The position numbers and the translations under genes were made by a program. 64,000 nt of DNA from CAJQLB01 sp905479065 (GTDB taxonomy: Bacteria; Bacteroidota; Bacteroidia; Flavobacteriales; Flavobacteriaceae), in assembly GCA_943846735.1 (NCBI GenBank), contig OX044364.1, positions 2,356,001 to 2,420,000 on the forward strand. The letters run 5' to 3'. Below are positions 55,023-63,767 of the stretch, piece by piece. The notes beneath the pieces were generated by a model. The model did not search any database. It was given only the letters and a program-made list of their open reading frames with translations, and was not told where the DNA came from. Within the stretch, counting starts at the first letter, position 1, and each line of letters opens with the position of its first letter.

Positions 55023-55286
55023 ATGAATTTAGTAATTAAAGGGAAATGCACGTCAAGTTATGACGCGGTATATAAAGACTTTATTGAATTGTCAGAAACA
55101 AGAGCACAATGTTGTGATGAATCCAAGACAACAATTAGTAAAATAGACAACAATAATTTTGTTGTTCTATTGTTTGATGTTGACATGAGTAAATTGAAAG
55201 AAATATTATCTACTCCTGAAAGAGCTGAAGTAATTAAAAAGAACGGTATTTCAAATGAAATGTTTCAATTTTCGTCTTTGGGATAG
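55023..55286 (+). CDS. Small hypothetical protein
   Basis: 87 aa. It has no signal peptide and no clear domain. Features seen: two adjacent Cys (RAQCCDESKTT) and a C-terminal segment LKEILSTPERAEVIKKNGIS reminiscent of small ABM-like proteins. It lies 106 bases after the lipoprotein gene, and the gap holds nothing notable. Function unknown; expression with its neighbour is possible. Confidence 0.5.
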   Translation: MNLVIKGKCTSSYDAVYKDFIELSETRAQCCDESKTTISKIDNNNFVVLLFDVDMSKLKEILSTPERAEVIKKNGISNEMFQFSSLG

Positions 55287-55389
55287 GGGCGTAAATAAAT
55301 ATGTTTAGATATTTGGAATCCCCCACTAATTTTAACAAACTAGCACCATAAAACATACCTACAAAATTAGTTGGTGTCTAAAAAATATT

Positions 55390-55596
55390 TTAGGCAACGT
55401 AATGAGTATCTGTAATCACTACTTCTGCTTCAGTTACTCCACTTGCATCAACCTAAGTTAAAACTGCATTATACTGGTCTTGTTGAAGGACCATGTGATT
55501 CGAAAAAATTTGAGCAACACTGAATTCAATTTTAGGAGTGCCACATCCATACATTAAAATTAGTCCAATGTATAAGTAAATTAGTATTCGATTCAT
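55390..55596 (-). pseudogene. Remnant of a sialate O-acetylesterase-like lipoprotein
   Basis: From ATG at 55596 the frame reads a lipoprotein signal (YIGLILMYGCGT), then VAQIFSNHMVLQQDQ, close to the N-terminal motif of SASA-type esterases (LP.LFSDNMVLQR). A TAG stop follows at 55453-55455, then 20 more codons to a stop at 55390. The catalytic part is absent. The start lies right next to the R2 repeat at 55601, like the SusE/F remnant at the other R2 copy. The upstream gap 55287-55389 shows nothing else. Confidence 0.55.
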
Positions 55597-55600
55597 AAGG

Positions 55601-55734
55601 CAATTTACTCAGATATTGTTAAAAATCAACATTCTATTTAAATGTTAAAAAATTCAGTCGTACTTTAAAATTTAATTAACGGTGTGGGAAAGCAAAATCA
55701 CATTAGTTATACTCTCATAATGTAGCCGTTTTTA
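55601..55734 (+). repeat. Repeat R2, copy 2, joined to a half terminator
   Basis: CAATTTACTCA to CACATTAGTT (55601-55709) matches the first R2 copy. It then runs directly into TATACTCTCATAATGTAGCC and GTTTTT, the right half of the tRNA-type terminator. The left arm AAAACGG is missing, so this looks like a recombination joint between the two repeat families. Confidence 0.7.
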
Positions 55735-55784
55735 TTTGTAATGAGCAGAGTAGATGACGTTTTCTAAATGCAAAACTTTAGTTA

Positions 55785-56003
55785 TTACTTTCTTTTTTTT
55801 AACCATAAAAGAAACTTTCTGAATAAAGGAACTAAAGGAACTATTGTAAGTATAACAGCAAATATTCCAACGGCCTGTATAGGTATCCCAGTAAATCCCT
55901 CGATTTCCTCTGCTTCACTTGCTATTATCAAACCAACAATTGTAAAGATTAGAGGGTTTTGTTTTAACTGTTCAACGAACGTTAAATGTGGTTTATTTGC
56001 CAT
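55785..56003 (-). CDS. Small membrane protein
   Basis: 72 aa with two hydrophobic helices (PLIFTIVGLIIASEAEEIEG and AVGIFAVILTIVPLVPLFRK) and a basic end (LLWLKKRK). No domain is recognised. Sequence like its 3' end recurs at 57236-57281 behind another terminator copy, so this gene was part of a duplicated segment. Confidence 0.55.
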   Translation of the reverse strand: MANKPHLTFVEQLKQNPLIFTIVGLIIASEAEEIEGFTGIPIQAVGIFAVILTIVPLVPLFRKFLLWLKKRK

Positions 56004-56073
56004 TTTAATTTATTTTTTTAATGAATATACCAAACCTAAACCATGTTTCATATTATACAGACTAAAATCTGAA

Positions 56074-56156
56074 TAATAAGATTCATTAAATTATTAAGTG
56101 TTGATTAAGTCTCTTGGAGTAAAACTCATGCTCGATATTTCGAAAGAGTTATCTCA
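56074..56156 (+). repeat. Repeat copy F (truncated, no terminator)
   Basis: Contains GATTAAGTCTCTTGGAGTAA, TCGATATTTCGAAAGAGTTA and then diverges at ATCTCATGCC, where other copies have ATCTACTAAAAC. The hairpin is absent. It lies between the small membrane-protein gene and the next lipoprotein. Confidence 0.65.
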
Positions 56157-56350
56157 TGCCCACGGCGAATTTGTATTTTTACTGGTCCGTTATTTATTTT
56201 TACCGTCTCAACGTATTGTAAATGAATGAATGAATTGAAATATAGGATGAGGTCTTGATATTTGATTTGTGTTTGGATAATTTTATACAATTTTATATTA
56301 TTGCATTTTACAATGTATTAAAACTCCAACAACCAGCTAATTATTTAACT

Positions 56351-57037
56351 ATGAAAACTTATTTAAAACTATTCCCATTATTATTCTTATTTCTTGTTGC
56401 TTGTAATTCAAGTGATGACTCATACAGCGGCATCGCTTGGGATGAAGAGGTTGATGGCGAACTCTCAGGTGATTTGTTAAGCCCTTCATTTGTGTCTTTA
56501 CAAGTTGGAGATAATAGAATTATTGGTAGTTCTACACCAGCTGAAGGTGCTATGTGTACCACCTTCGAAGGAGGGCCTCCAGTACCAATTATCCCTTATT
56601 TTCCAAATCATGAGTCATATGTTGATGTTTTTTCTTTTAATCTTTCCGAGAACGAACGTTTAGTTTCGATTACCGTAGAGAGTCTTGATGTGAGTCCTTT
56701 TCATAATTTCGAAGATTTCCCATGTATTGGAAGTTTTGAAGAACAAAATGGAGCTTTTGTAGCGATTAATAACAGTGATAAAATTGATTGGAATTCTGAT
56801 AATGTTATTAATTTTATTTCATTACCAGTGACCTACCCACTTATTGGGATAGGCTTTGCTAAATCTGTTAATGAAAATATATTGAACAGTTTTCGTCAAG
56901 ATTTCCCACTGCCAGGTTACGAAGGGGTAAATAATGAAAACCTTGATATTAGCAATGGAACGTATACATTCTGGTGGAAAGAAGGAGCTAACAATGCAGA
57001 CTATACCTTAAATTTCGTTGTTGAAAAAATTAATTAG
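56351..57037 (+). CDS. Lipoprotein of unknown function
   Basis: 228 aa from ATG at 56351; an upstream frame start at 56255 would add 32 hydrophobic residues ahead of the signal and is unlikely. Lipobox LFLVACNSS. The mature part has two Cys (GAMCTTFEGGPP, FPCIGSFEE), is acidic and beta-rich, with NGTYTFWWKEGANNADYTLN at its end as in extracellular jelly-roll domains. No known function. Present in the repeat-bounded zone, last intact gene before repeat G. Confidence 0.6.
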   Translation: MKTYLKLFPLLFLFLVACNSSDDSYSGIAWDEEVDGELSGDLLSPSFVSLQVGDNRIIGSSTPAEGAMCTTFEGGPPVPIIPYFPNHESYVDVFSFNLSENERLVSITVESLDVSPFHNFEDFPCIGSFEEQNGAFVAINNSDKIDWNSDNVINFISLPVTYPLIGIGFAKSVNENILNSFRQDFPLPGYEGVNNENLDISNGTYTFWWKEGANNADYTLNFVVEKIN

Positions 57038-57130
57038 TTTATATTTTTGTAAGTCAGAGAACTTTTTGATTTTGAATATTTAACTCAGGTTTTGATTGAT
57101 ACTAAACCAGTACGATTAGCCCCTTGTGAA

Positions 57131-57196
57131 ATAAATCCAGTTCCCCATATTAAAACAATTAAACGGTTATACTTTTGTAAAGTGTAACCGTTTTTT
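57131..57196 (+). repeat. Repeat copy G (terminator with tRNA 3'-end trace)
   Basis: TCCAGTTCCC at 57136-57145 equals 43960-43969 at the 3' end of tRNA-fMet. TTAAAACAATTAAACGG and a hairpin at 57161-57193 with eight T after it follow in the same order and spacing as behind the tRNA. This copy carries the longest tRNA-like end among the repeats. Confidence 0.65.
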
Positions 57197-57235
57197 TTCT
57201 TATTTCGAGTGGATGATAATTTATAATTGTAAAGC

Positions 57236-57281
57236 TTCAGTTACTTCCTTTTTTTAACCACACCGATAACTTTCTGATTTA
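57236..57281 (-). pseudogene. Decayed 3' end of a small membrane-protein gene
   Basis: CAGTTACTTCC...TTTAACCACACCGATAACTTTCTG is similar to the end of the 55785 gene (AGTTATTACTTTC...TTTAACC...AACTTTCTG) and lies at a similar distance behind a terminator hairpin. No intact frame remains. The rest of 57282-57584 shows no gene. Confidence 0.4.
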
Positions 57282-57584
57282 CTGTAAGATTTATTTGATA
57301 AGTGCAGCGTACACTCTTGTTAAAAGATGTTTCTTAATTAATAGTAGAATTATTTTTAGGGGATACTGCAATTTCCCTTAAATGATGTTATGGCCAAAAA
57401 AATACTTTTGGTTTTTAATATTTCCGTCTACGTAATTTTTTGAGCTAAAAACTGACTATTTATCAAAGAAATGTAAGAAATATTAAATTATTCGAAATAA
57501 CTGATTGTTTCGGTGAAAGGTCATATGCACACGTTGAACATGCTATAATCGTGAAAATAAGTATAAATTTTGAGATTTTTTTTT

Positions 57585-57592
57585 TATATTTG
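57585..57592 (+). promoter_or_regulatory. Predicted -7 box for the 57611 gene
   Basis: TATATTTG fits the consensus. Transcription would start near 57598-57600, which places the ATG at 57611 as the true start and rules out the GTG at 57551. Confidence 0.55.
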
Positions 57593-57610
57593 CATACTCC
57601 CTCATCCTTA

Positions 57611-58063
57611 ATGAATACGATCACTATGACAGCTAGACAACATTTTGTAGAAAAAATCAATATCCTTAATCGCTTAAATTATGTTTTTATCATAGTCGGT
57701 GCGCTTGAGATATTAGTTTTTGCGGTAATGCAAAAACCTTTGCTCATGGTTTTGGGTATAGCAACGTTTATTCTTGCAATGATCTCCGTGAAAGAGCGAA
57801 AAATGAAATTAAATTATTTTACAGGGCTTTTGGCCGTCCTTAAGTACAATCCTTTAAGTCTTGCTCTTTTTTGGCCATTGTTTATGGATTTCTTTTCCTT
57901 GCACATGGCTCATGTGTCAACGGGGAAAATTGTATTTCTATGTTGGTTGTTATTGGCATTTATAACGGTCGTTTGTGGTGTATTCTTAATATTGAAAACG
58001 TTTAGTCTTTCCAAGTTTAAAGTTTTCCAATCTACATTAATTTCAATGCAAACATTGAAGTGA
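57611..58063 (+). CDS. Four-helix membrane protein of unknown function
   Basis: 150 aa from ATG at 57611, chosen because a -7 box lies at 57585-57592. Hydrophobic helices: NYVFIIVGALEILVFAVM, LLMVLGIATFILAMISV, LALFWPLFMDFFSLHMA and IVFLCWLLLAFITVVCGVFL. A short basic loop separates the second and third. No domain was recognised. The 229-base gap after it has nothing clear besides the CCCCTCA leader at 58270-58276. Confidence 0.6.
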   Translation: MNTITMTARQHFVEKINILNRLNYVFIIVGALEILVFAVMQKPLLMVLGIATFILAMISVKERKMKLNYFTGLLAVLKYNPLSLALFWPLFMDFFSLHMAHVSTGKIVFLCWLLLAFITVVCGVFLILKTFSLSKFKVFQSTLISMQTLK

Positions 58064-58292
58064 TTTTTTCTTTTCTCAAAGAAGTTAAATTTAGTTTTAT
58101 ATAGATTTTTACCGGCTGTAACGTAGCTTTGTTAACTCTCTGTCGTAGTTCGTTATCTTTTTTGGTCTCTTGTACTATAAATAAAAGATATACTAAATTT
58201 TGGTAACTTGCTTTTTTAAATTAAATTCAAACTAAATTTTTGGTTTATATGAATTTAACTACGAAGATACCCCTCAAAAATAGTTTTGATTG

Positions 58293-59204
58293 ATGATGAA
58301 ATTACCTTTTATATTGATTATAATTCTTTCTCCTGTATTGTCTTTTGGACAATTGGATGCGTCTTTTGATCCTTCAAATAACATCAATTACGTTGATATT
58401 TTTGAATCTAATGCCACCTTTTATGTAAAGAATGATTCAACATTAGTTAACGGTTGCGTTGTTCAGTACAACAAAAAAGGTCAGGCCAAACGGTACATCA
58501 TTATAACTAACGGTAAGCCACAGGGAGTCAGTTGGACGACATTAAATAAACAACAAAAAAAAACAAAAGGCTCTTTAATTGGAACAGTACTTACTGGCGC
58601 AGCCGTATTAGCAGGATCCTTCGCTTCAGAGTCCACTAATAACGATGCAAGAGTTTATAATGGTCTTGACGACAATGATATTGATTATGCAGTTGTCTAC
58701 AAGGACATGTCAGATAGAAATGATATCATACAATCTTTATCGGTTCAGAATACCCAAAATGTGACGAATCCAGAGAAATTAAATAAGAGTATTGTTTACC
58801 AATCAGAAGGAGATTCGATTAATGGAAAAAAAGAGGGTGAGTGGTCTACTTATTACCGGAATGGGGCTTTAAAAAATAAGGGCAAGTACCTAAATGATTA
58901 TAAAATTGGAGTTTGGACAGACTACTATGATACTGGAGAATTAGAAAAAGAAATACGTTTTCAGTTAGGTAAAAAGCACGGTCGTACCAAAATATTTTAC
59001 AAAAATGGAACAATAAAGGCATTACTTAATTATAAGGAAGGAAAAGAAGACGGTGTTAGTGAATACTTTGATCAAGACGGTCATCTGCAAATGAAAGCAT
59101 ATTATAAGAACGGAAAAGAAGATGGAGCACTCGAATACTATGATAAAGGTGAACTTGTAAACATCGAGTTTTGGCAAAATGGTATTTTGGTTGATAAAAA
59201 TTAA
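58293..59204 (+). CDS. Secreted MORN-repeat (YwqK-like) protein
   Basis: 303 aa from ATG at 58293 (ATG at 58296 is equally possible). Signal peptide (LPFILIIILSPVLSFGQ). A Gly-rich hydrophobic stretch (LIGTVLTGAAVLAGSFAS) could associate with a membrane. Residues about 180-300 hold at least four MORN_2 repeats (KKEGEWSTYYRNGALKNKGK, YKIGVWTDYYDTGELEKEIR, KHGRTKIFYKNGTIKALLNY, KEDGVSEYFDQDGHLQMKAY). Such proteins are called YwqK-type antitoxin components, but the repeat alone does not show a toxin-antitoxin role. CCCCTCA precedes the gene at 58270. Confidence 0.8.
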   Translation: MMKLPFILIIILSPVLSFGQLDASFDPSNNINYVDIFESNATFYVKNDSTLVNGCVVQYNKKGQAKRYIIITNGKPQGVSWTTLNKQQKKTKGSLIGTVLTGAAVLAGSFASESTNNDARVYNGLDDNDIDYAVVYKDMSDRNDIIQSLSVQNTQNVTNPEKLNKSIVYQSEGDSINGKKEGEWSTYYRNGALKNKGKYLNDYKIGVWTDYYDTGELEKEIRFQLGKKHGRTKIFYKNGTIKALLNYKEGKEDGVSEYFDQDGHLQMKAYYKNGKEDGALEYYDKGELVNIEFWQNGILVDKN

Positions 59205-59258
59205 GGTAAAGTTTTATTTGTGGTAAATTTATTTTAAAGAAGCTGTTTAAATTTAAAT

Positions 59259-60821
59259 ATGATTAAATACCCTTCCATATTTAATGACGTTATTGGTCCG
59301 GTCATGCGTGGTCCGTCAAGTTCACATACAGCGGCTTCTTGGAGAGCTGCTAGAATGAGTATGGACATCCTAAAAGAGCCATTAAAAACAGCGATAATTG
59401 ATTTTGATAAAAATGGAGCGTGGGCTCCAAATTATAGGGAACAAGGAACTACTTTAGGGATTGACGGTGGATTATTAGGCATCGAAATGTCTGATGACAG
59501 AATGAAAGATACAGCTAAAATTGCCCATCAAATGGGAGTTTCCATTCATTATGAAATAAATTCTTTCCAAACAACACATATAAATACAGTTCGATTAAAT
59601 CTTACAGGGGTACATGGTACTTCAATTGAAATTTTAGCGGCTTCTTTAGGAGGAGGTTCGGTAGAAATTAGAAAGTACAATGGTTTTGACGTCAAGTTAT
59701 GCGGTGACTATCATGAAGTTTTAATCATGACGCATGTGACTTTTGATGGTGCGGAAAAAATAAAGTCACTCTTTCCAAATTTAAGGTCATTATCTGAATC
59801 TGTCTTAAACAATGAGAAACTTTACAACGTAAAATTATCTAAGAGAGTTTCTAAAACAGTATTGCGTGATTTAGAGAAAATGGTAGATTTTCAAAAAATC
59901 ATTTCTGTGAATCCGGTGGTACCGGTGATATCTGGCAATGAAACAACCTTACCATTTACGAGTATTGAATCCATGCTGAATTATGCGGAGGAAAATAAGT
60001 TAGATTTAGGCGCTGTCGGATTATTATATGAAAAATATCAGAGTGGGCTAGAAGAATCAGAAGTACAAGAAATGATGACTGGTGTTGTGTCGCTTATTGA
60101 AAATAGCATCAAAATAGGACTCTCTGGCACCATCTACAAAGATCGTATTTTACCGCAGCAATCACATTTTATTGAACAAGCTGAGACAAGTGGCAAGATT
60201 CTTCAAAATTCTGTTGTAAACCATGTCATTGCTTATGTGTCGGCAATTATGGAATCAAAAAGTGCCATGGAAGTTGTTGTAGCAAATCCAACAGCAGGAT
60301 CATGTGGTGCTGTTGGAGGTGTGTTAAGGGCCGTTGCTGACAATATAGAAGCGTCTTTCAATGACATCATTCGTGCCTATTTTGCAGCGGGGTTAATTGG
60401 GGTTTATTTTGCCAAAGGACCAGGATTCTCTGCTGAGGAACATGGGTGTCAGGTCGAATGTGGTGCATCAGCTGGAATGGCTGCTGCCGGAATTGTGCAA
60501 TTGTTTGGTGGTTCTGCTCGTGAGGCGGTTGACGCTGCTTCCTTAGCAATACAGAATATGATAGGTCTTGTTTGTGATCCTATTGCTGATCGTGTTGAAG
60601 CACCTTGCTTGGGGAAAAATGTAAGTGCCGCAATGAATGCTTTATCATCTGCAACGATGGTACGCGCTGGATACAATGCGTTAATCCCTTTAAATGAAGT
60701 CATTGAAACAGTTTCTTCCGTGAGTGCTCAAATGCCAACGTGTGTGAAATGTACCGGTAAAGGAGGTTTGGCCATAACAAAAACAGCGTGTGCCATAAAA
60801 TCACAATTATCGCAGCATTAA
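59259..60821 (+). CDS. sdaA: L-serine ammonia-lyase, iron-sulfur type (alpha and beta parts fused)
   Basis: 520 aa. The N-terminal beta part has GPVMRGPSSSHTAASWRAA (Ser-binding SSSHTA loop). The C-terminal alpha part has VVVANPTAGSCGAVGGVLRA, EHGCQVECGASAGMAAAGIV and LVCDPIADRVEAPCLGKN, the Cys that hold the [4Fe-4S] cluster. It converts L-serine to pyruvate and ammonia in the cytoplasm. The fused single-chain form is normal for this family. ATG at 59259 is well placed. It stands alone before the molybdenum-cofactor genes. Confidence 0.93.
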   Translation: MIKYPSIFNDVIGPVMRGPSSSHTAASWRAARMSMDILKEPLKTAIIDFDKNGAWAPNYREQGTTLGIDGGLLGIEMSDDRMKDTAKIAHQMGVSIHYEINSFQTTHINTVRLNLTGVHGTSIEILAASLGGGSVEIRKYNGFDVKLCGDYHEVLIMTHVTFDGAEKIKSLFPNLRSLSESVLNNEKLYNVKLSKRVSKTVLRDLEKMVDFQKIISVNPVVPVISGNETTLPFTSIESMLNYAEENKLDLGAVGLLYEKYQSGLEESEVQEMMTGVVSLIENSIKIGLSGTIYKDRILPQQSHFIEQAETSGKILQNSVVNHVIAYVSAIMESKSAMEVVVANPTAGSCGAVGGVLRAVADNIEASFNDIIRAYFAAGLIGVYFAKGPGFSAEEHGCQVECGASAGMAAAGIVQLFGGSAREAVDAASLAIQNMIGLVCDPIADRVEAPCLGKNVSAAMNALSSATMVRAGYNALIPLNEVIETVSSVSAQMPTCVKCTGKGGLAITKTACAIKSQLSQH

Positions 60822-60891
60822 TATTACCAAGAAACAGCATTTTTATTCTTAAAATAATGGTAATACATTCCAAATCTGAGGCATAAATCGT

Positions 60892-60899
60892 TATATTTG
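60892..60899 (+). promoter_or_regulatory. Predicted -7 box of the molybdenum-cofactor operon
   Basis: TATATTTG ends 19 bases before the moeA ATG, which leaves a short leader. No clear -33 element is present. Confidence 0.5.
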
Positions 60900-60918
60900 T
60901 AGACACATAGCGCATCTC

Positions 60919-62100
60919 ATGATAACGGTTGAAAAAGCAATTCAAATAATTTCTCAAAATATTAAGCAATCCTCCTGTTTTGAGGAGGTTAATGTGTCTG
61001 AAGCAAGAAATCAAGTATTATTCGAAGACATAAAATCACCAATGGATATGCCGCCATTCAGGCAATCTGCAATGGATGGTTATGCTTTAAATTTACATGA
61101 CATCAAGCAATATGAATTAAGGGGTGAGATACAAGCAGGAGATGAGGCTCATCCAGTTTTGAAAAAGGGAGAAGCATTCAGGATATTTACAGGGGCACCT
61201 GTTCCTGATTCTGCAAATGCTATTATTATGCAGGAGAAAACGTCTCAAATGAATAGTGGTGTTCTTGTACATTCTCAGCCATTGAAATCTCATAACATTC
61301 GAGAAATTGGTGAACAAATAAAAAAGGGTCAGGTTGCTCTACCTCAAGGAACTAAATTAAATACGGCATCAATTGCGTTTTTAACAACCTTGGGAATAAT
61401 CAAGGTGAAGGTTTATAAACAACCAAAGATTGCAATTGTTGTGACAGGTAATGAATTAATTGAAGCAGGACATTCATTGATGCGTGGACAAATTTATGAA
61501 AGTAATGCGGTCATGCTCATCAACGGCTTGGAGCAATTGGGTTTTAAGAATATTAAAAAATACAAAGTTGTTGATAATTATGATAAAACCTTGACACTTT
61601 TAAAAAGAGTGATTTCAGAGAATAACGTTGTTTTAATATCGGGAGGTATTTCTGTTGGAGATTATGATTATGTGGGAAAAACCCTTGTTGAAATGAACGT
61701 TCAACAACTATTTTATAAGGTAAAACAAAAACCTGGCAAACCATTATTTTTCGGCATGAAAAAAGACACTGTCGTTTTTGCACTTCCCGGTAATCCGGCA
61801 GCTTCACTGACATGTTTTTATGTCTATGTGCGTTATGCGTTGGAGCTGCTTTTAGGAAATTTGAACTATTCTGTAAGTAAGACTATGGCTTTAACAACCT
61901 CCAATTTCACAAAAAAAGGGGATAGAGCACAATTTTTAAAAGCGGTTTACAAGAATGGCTCTGTTGAGATATTGGATGGGCAGAGCTCCTCGATGTTACA
62001 CACTTTTGCAATGTCCAATGCCTTGTGTTATATCTCAGAAAAAGGGACATCAATAAAATCTGGTGATTTGGTGGAAACCATTTTACTTCCAATAACTTAA
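60919..62100 (+). CDS. moeA: Molybdopterin molybdenumtransferase
   Basis: 393 aa, normal length. MoeA hallmarks: SPMDMPPFRQSAMDGYAL near residue 37, FRIFTGAPVPDSANAIIMQE, VVTGNELIEAG, ISGGISVGDYDYVGKTL (MPT-binding) and ALPGNPAASLTCF. It inserts molybdate into adenylylated molybdopterin. The beta-rich C-terminal domain IV is complete. It opens an operon of five cofactor-related genes that continues past the window. Confidence 0.95.
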   Translation: MITVEKAIQIISQNIKQSSCFEEVNVSEARNQVLFEDIKSPMDMPPFRQSAMDGYALNLHDIKQYELRGEIQAGDEAHPVLKKGEAFRIFTGAPVPDSANAIIMQEKTSQMNSGVLVHSQPLKSHNIREIGEQIKKGQVALPQGTKLNTASIAFLTTLGIIKVKVYKQPKIAIVVTGNELIEAGHSLMRGQIYESNAVMLINGLEQLGFKNIKKYKVVDNYDKTLTLLKRVISENNVVLISGGISVGDYDYVGKTLVEMNVQQLFYKVKQKPGKPLFFGMKKDTVVFALPGNPAASLTCFYVYVRYALELLLGNLNYSVSKTMALTTSNFTKKGDRAQFLKAVYKNGSVEILDGQSSSMLHTFAMSNALCYISEKGTSIKSGDLVETILLPIT

Positions 62101-62104
62101 AACA

Positions 62105-62443
62105 ATGAATTATAAAATTAAAAGTCGTATTTGGATAGAAGCTGACGGTGACATTTTACTTGGAGAAGGTAGAGTCGCACTACTTAAAGCAATTGAAAGT
62201 ACAGGATCTCTTTCTAAGGCTGCCAAAAGCTTAAAGATGTCTTACAAAAAAGCATGGTCCCTTGTTGATAAGATGAATAAACGGTCAGAATTTCCAATAA
62301 CATCGGCGACTATAGGTGGTAAAGGAGGTGGAGGAGTGCAGCTCACAGCATACGGTAAAACATTGATTTGCACATTTGAAACAATTAATGAAAATTGTTG
62401 GAACTTTTTAGATGGTCAAATGAAAGAATCAAAATTTCAATGA
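62105..62443 (+). CDS. ModE-like winged-helix regulator without molybdate-binding domain
   Basis: 112 aa. The ModE-type N-terminal helix-turn-helix is complete: SRIWIEADGDILLGEGRVAL, LKAIESTGSLSKAAKSLKMS, YKKAWSLVDKMNKRSEFPIT, GGKGGGGVQLTAYGKTL. The two TOBE domains that sense molybdate in E. coli ModE are missing, as in many short family members. It likely regulates cofactor or molybdate transport genes. It is four bases after moeA and shares ATGA with the permease gene. Confidence 0.88.
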   Translation: MNYKIKSRIWIEADGDILLGEGRVALLKAIESTGSLSKAAKSLKMSYKKAWSLVDKMNKRSEFPITSATIGGKGGGGVQLTAYGKTLICTFETINENCWNFLDGQMKESKFQ

Positions 62444-63183
62444 TTATAGAAATTGAATACCTCTGGTTATTTTTATCATTGCTAGCAATAGTTGCATTTT
62501 TATATGCAAGTGTGGGTCATGGCGGAGCGAGTGGCTATCTCGCTTTAATGGCCATATTTTCCTTTACAACATCAACAATGAAACCTATCGCTTTATTGTT
62601 AAATCTTTTTGTTTCCGGGATAGCATTTTATCATTATTACAGAACTGGTCATTTCAATAAAAAATTATTTATTCCTTTTGCTGTGGCTTCGATACCATTT
62701 GCATTTTTCGGAGGAAGACTGCAAATAGACGCAAATATTTACAAGACATCTTTAGCGATATTGTTAATTTTTGCAATTCTTAAAATGCTCAATGTATTTG
62801 GAGTAAGGTCAAAGCAAGTTAAAGAGATTAAAGTTTGGCAAGGTGTCGCTATCGGATCCTGCATAGGATTTATATCGGGATTGATTGGGATTGGTGGAGG
62901 TATTATATTGACACCAATAATCTTGCTACTTCATTGGGGTAAGATGAAAGAGGCAGCTGCCGTCTCTGCTTTATTTATATGGGTAAATTCCGCAGCAGGT
63001 TTAATGGGTCAGTTATCCATTGGAGTAGAAATTTCATCTCAAGCATTTATTTTAGTGGGAGTTGCGCTTACCGGGGGGTACTTAGGAAGCTATTTAGGAA
63101 GTCAGAAATTTAATAATACAACGCTAAGGTATTTATTAGCATTGGTATTATTAATCGCTTCTATAAAATTACTGGTCGTGTAA
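62440..63183 (+). CDS. TSUP-family (TauE/SafE) membrane permease
   Basis: 247 aa from ATG at 62440 (ATGA overlap with the preceding stop). About eight helices. Family pattern: VAFLYASVGHGGASGYLALM near the N-terminus and CIGFISGLIGIGGGIILTPI in the second half, the two repeated Gly-rich signatures. TSUP members move sulfite, sulfonates or related oxyanions. Its position inside a molybdenum-cofactor operon raises the possibility of molybdate, tungstate or sulfite handling; this is inference. Confidence 0.88.
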   Translation: MIIEIEYLWLFLSLLAIVAFLYASVGHGGASGYLALMAIFSFTTSTMKPIALLLNLFVSGIAFYHYYRTGHFNKKLFIPFAVASIPFAFFGGRLQIDANIYKTSLAILLIFAILKMLNVFGVRSKQVKEIKVWQGVAIGSCIGFISGLIGIGGGIILTPIILLLHWGKMKEAAAVSALFIWVNSAAGLMGQLSIGVEISSQAFILVGVALTGGYLGSYLGSQKFNNTTLRYLLALVLLIASIKLLVV

Positions 63184-63767
63184 TGGTCAAAAAAAACAAC
63201 ATAACGGGGATTGTTTTAGCAGGAGGTAAAAGCTCAAGAATGGGTTTGGATAAAGGTCTGATTAAGATGAATCAGCAAACATTTATACAAGCTGTAATTA
63301 ATGCCATGAGACCTTTAGTGGGAGATATAATAATTGTGAGTAATAATTCAGATTACGATCAATTCGGGTATTTAAGAATAAATGATTTGATAAAAGACTC
63401 TGGGCCTTTAGCCGGTTTATATTCAGGTTTGTGTTTTTCACAAAGTGATTACAATCTTGTACTAAGCTGTGATATCCCATTTATTAAAACAGATGTTTTA
63501 AAATATCTATTCAGTGCTGAGTACACAAAATATGACGTCGTGCAATTAAAAAGTAAGAAGAAAACAATGCCACTTATCGCAATTTATCATAAAAAATGTC
63601 TTGATTCATGTTTAACGCTGTTGCGGAGTAATGAGAAAAGGCTGCGAACATTAGTTCAACAATTAAACACAAAAACAATTATAATTGATGATACTTTAAG
63701 TCAATACGTTGAAAATATTAATACAAAAGCAGAATTTAAAGATTTGGGGTATGACATTGAATATTAA
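63183..63767 (+). CDS. mobA: Molybdenum cofactor guanylyltransferase
   Basis: 194 aa. MobA motifs: GIVLAGGKSSRMGLDKGLIK (nucleotide-binding), IIIVSNNSDYDQFG, LIKDSGPLAGLYSGL and LVLSCDIPFIKTDVL (metal-binding Asp). It attaches GMP to molybdopterin-Mo. Its presence suggests that this organism uses a bis-MGD enzyme such as nitrate reductase or formate dehydrogenase, not seen here. It overlaps the moaD gene by 17 bases. Confidence 0.92.
   Translation: MVKKNNITGIVLAGGKSSRMGLDKGLIKMNQQTFIQAVINAMRPLVGDIIIVSNNSDYDQFGYLRINDLIKDSGPLAGLYSGLCFSQSDYNLVLSCDIPFIKTDVLKYLFSAEYTKYDVVQLKSKKKTMPLIAIYHKKCLDSCLTLLRSNEKRLRTLVQQLNTKTIIIDDTLSQYVENINTKAEFKDLGYDIEY

Noticed and set aside
58293..59204. Toxin-antitoxin system from the YwqK-like name
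   Set aside because: Only MORN repeats and a signal peptide are seen; no partner toxin gene adjoins.
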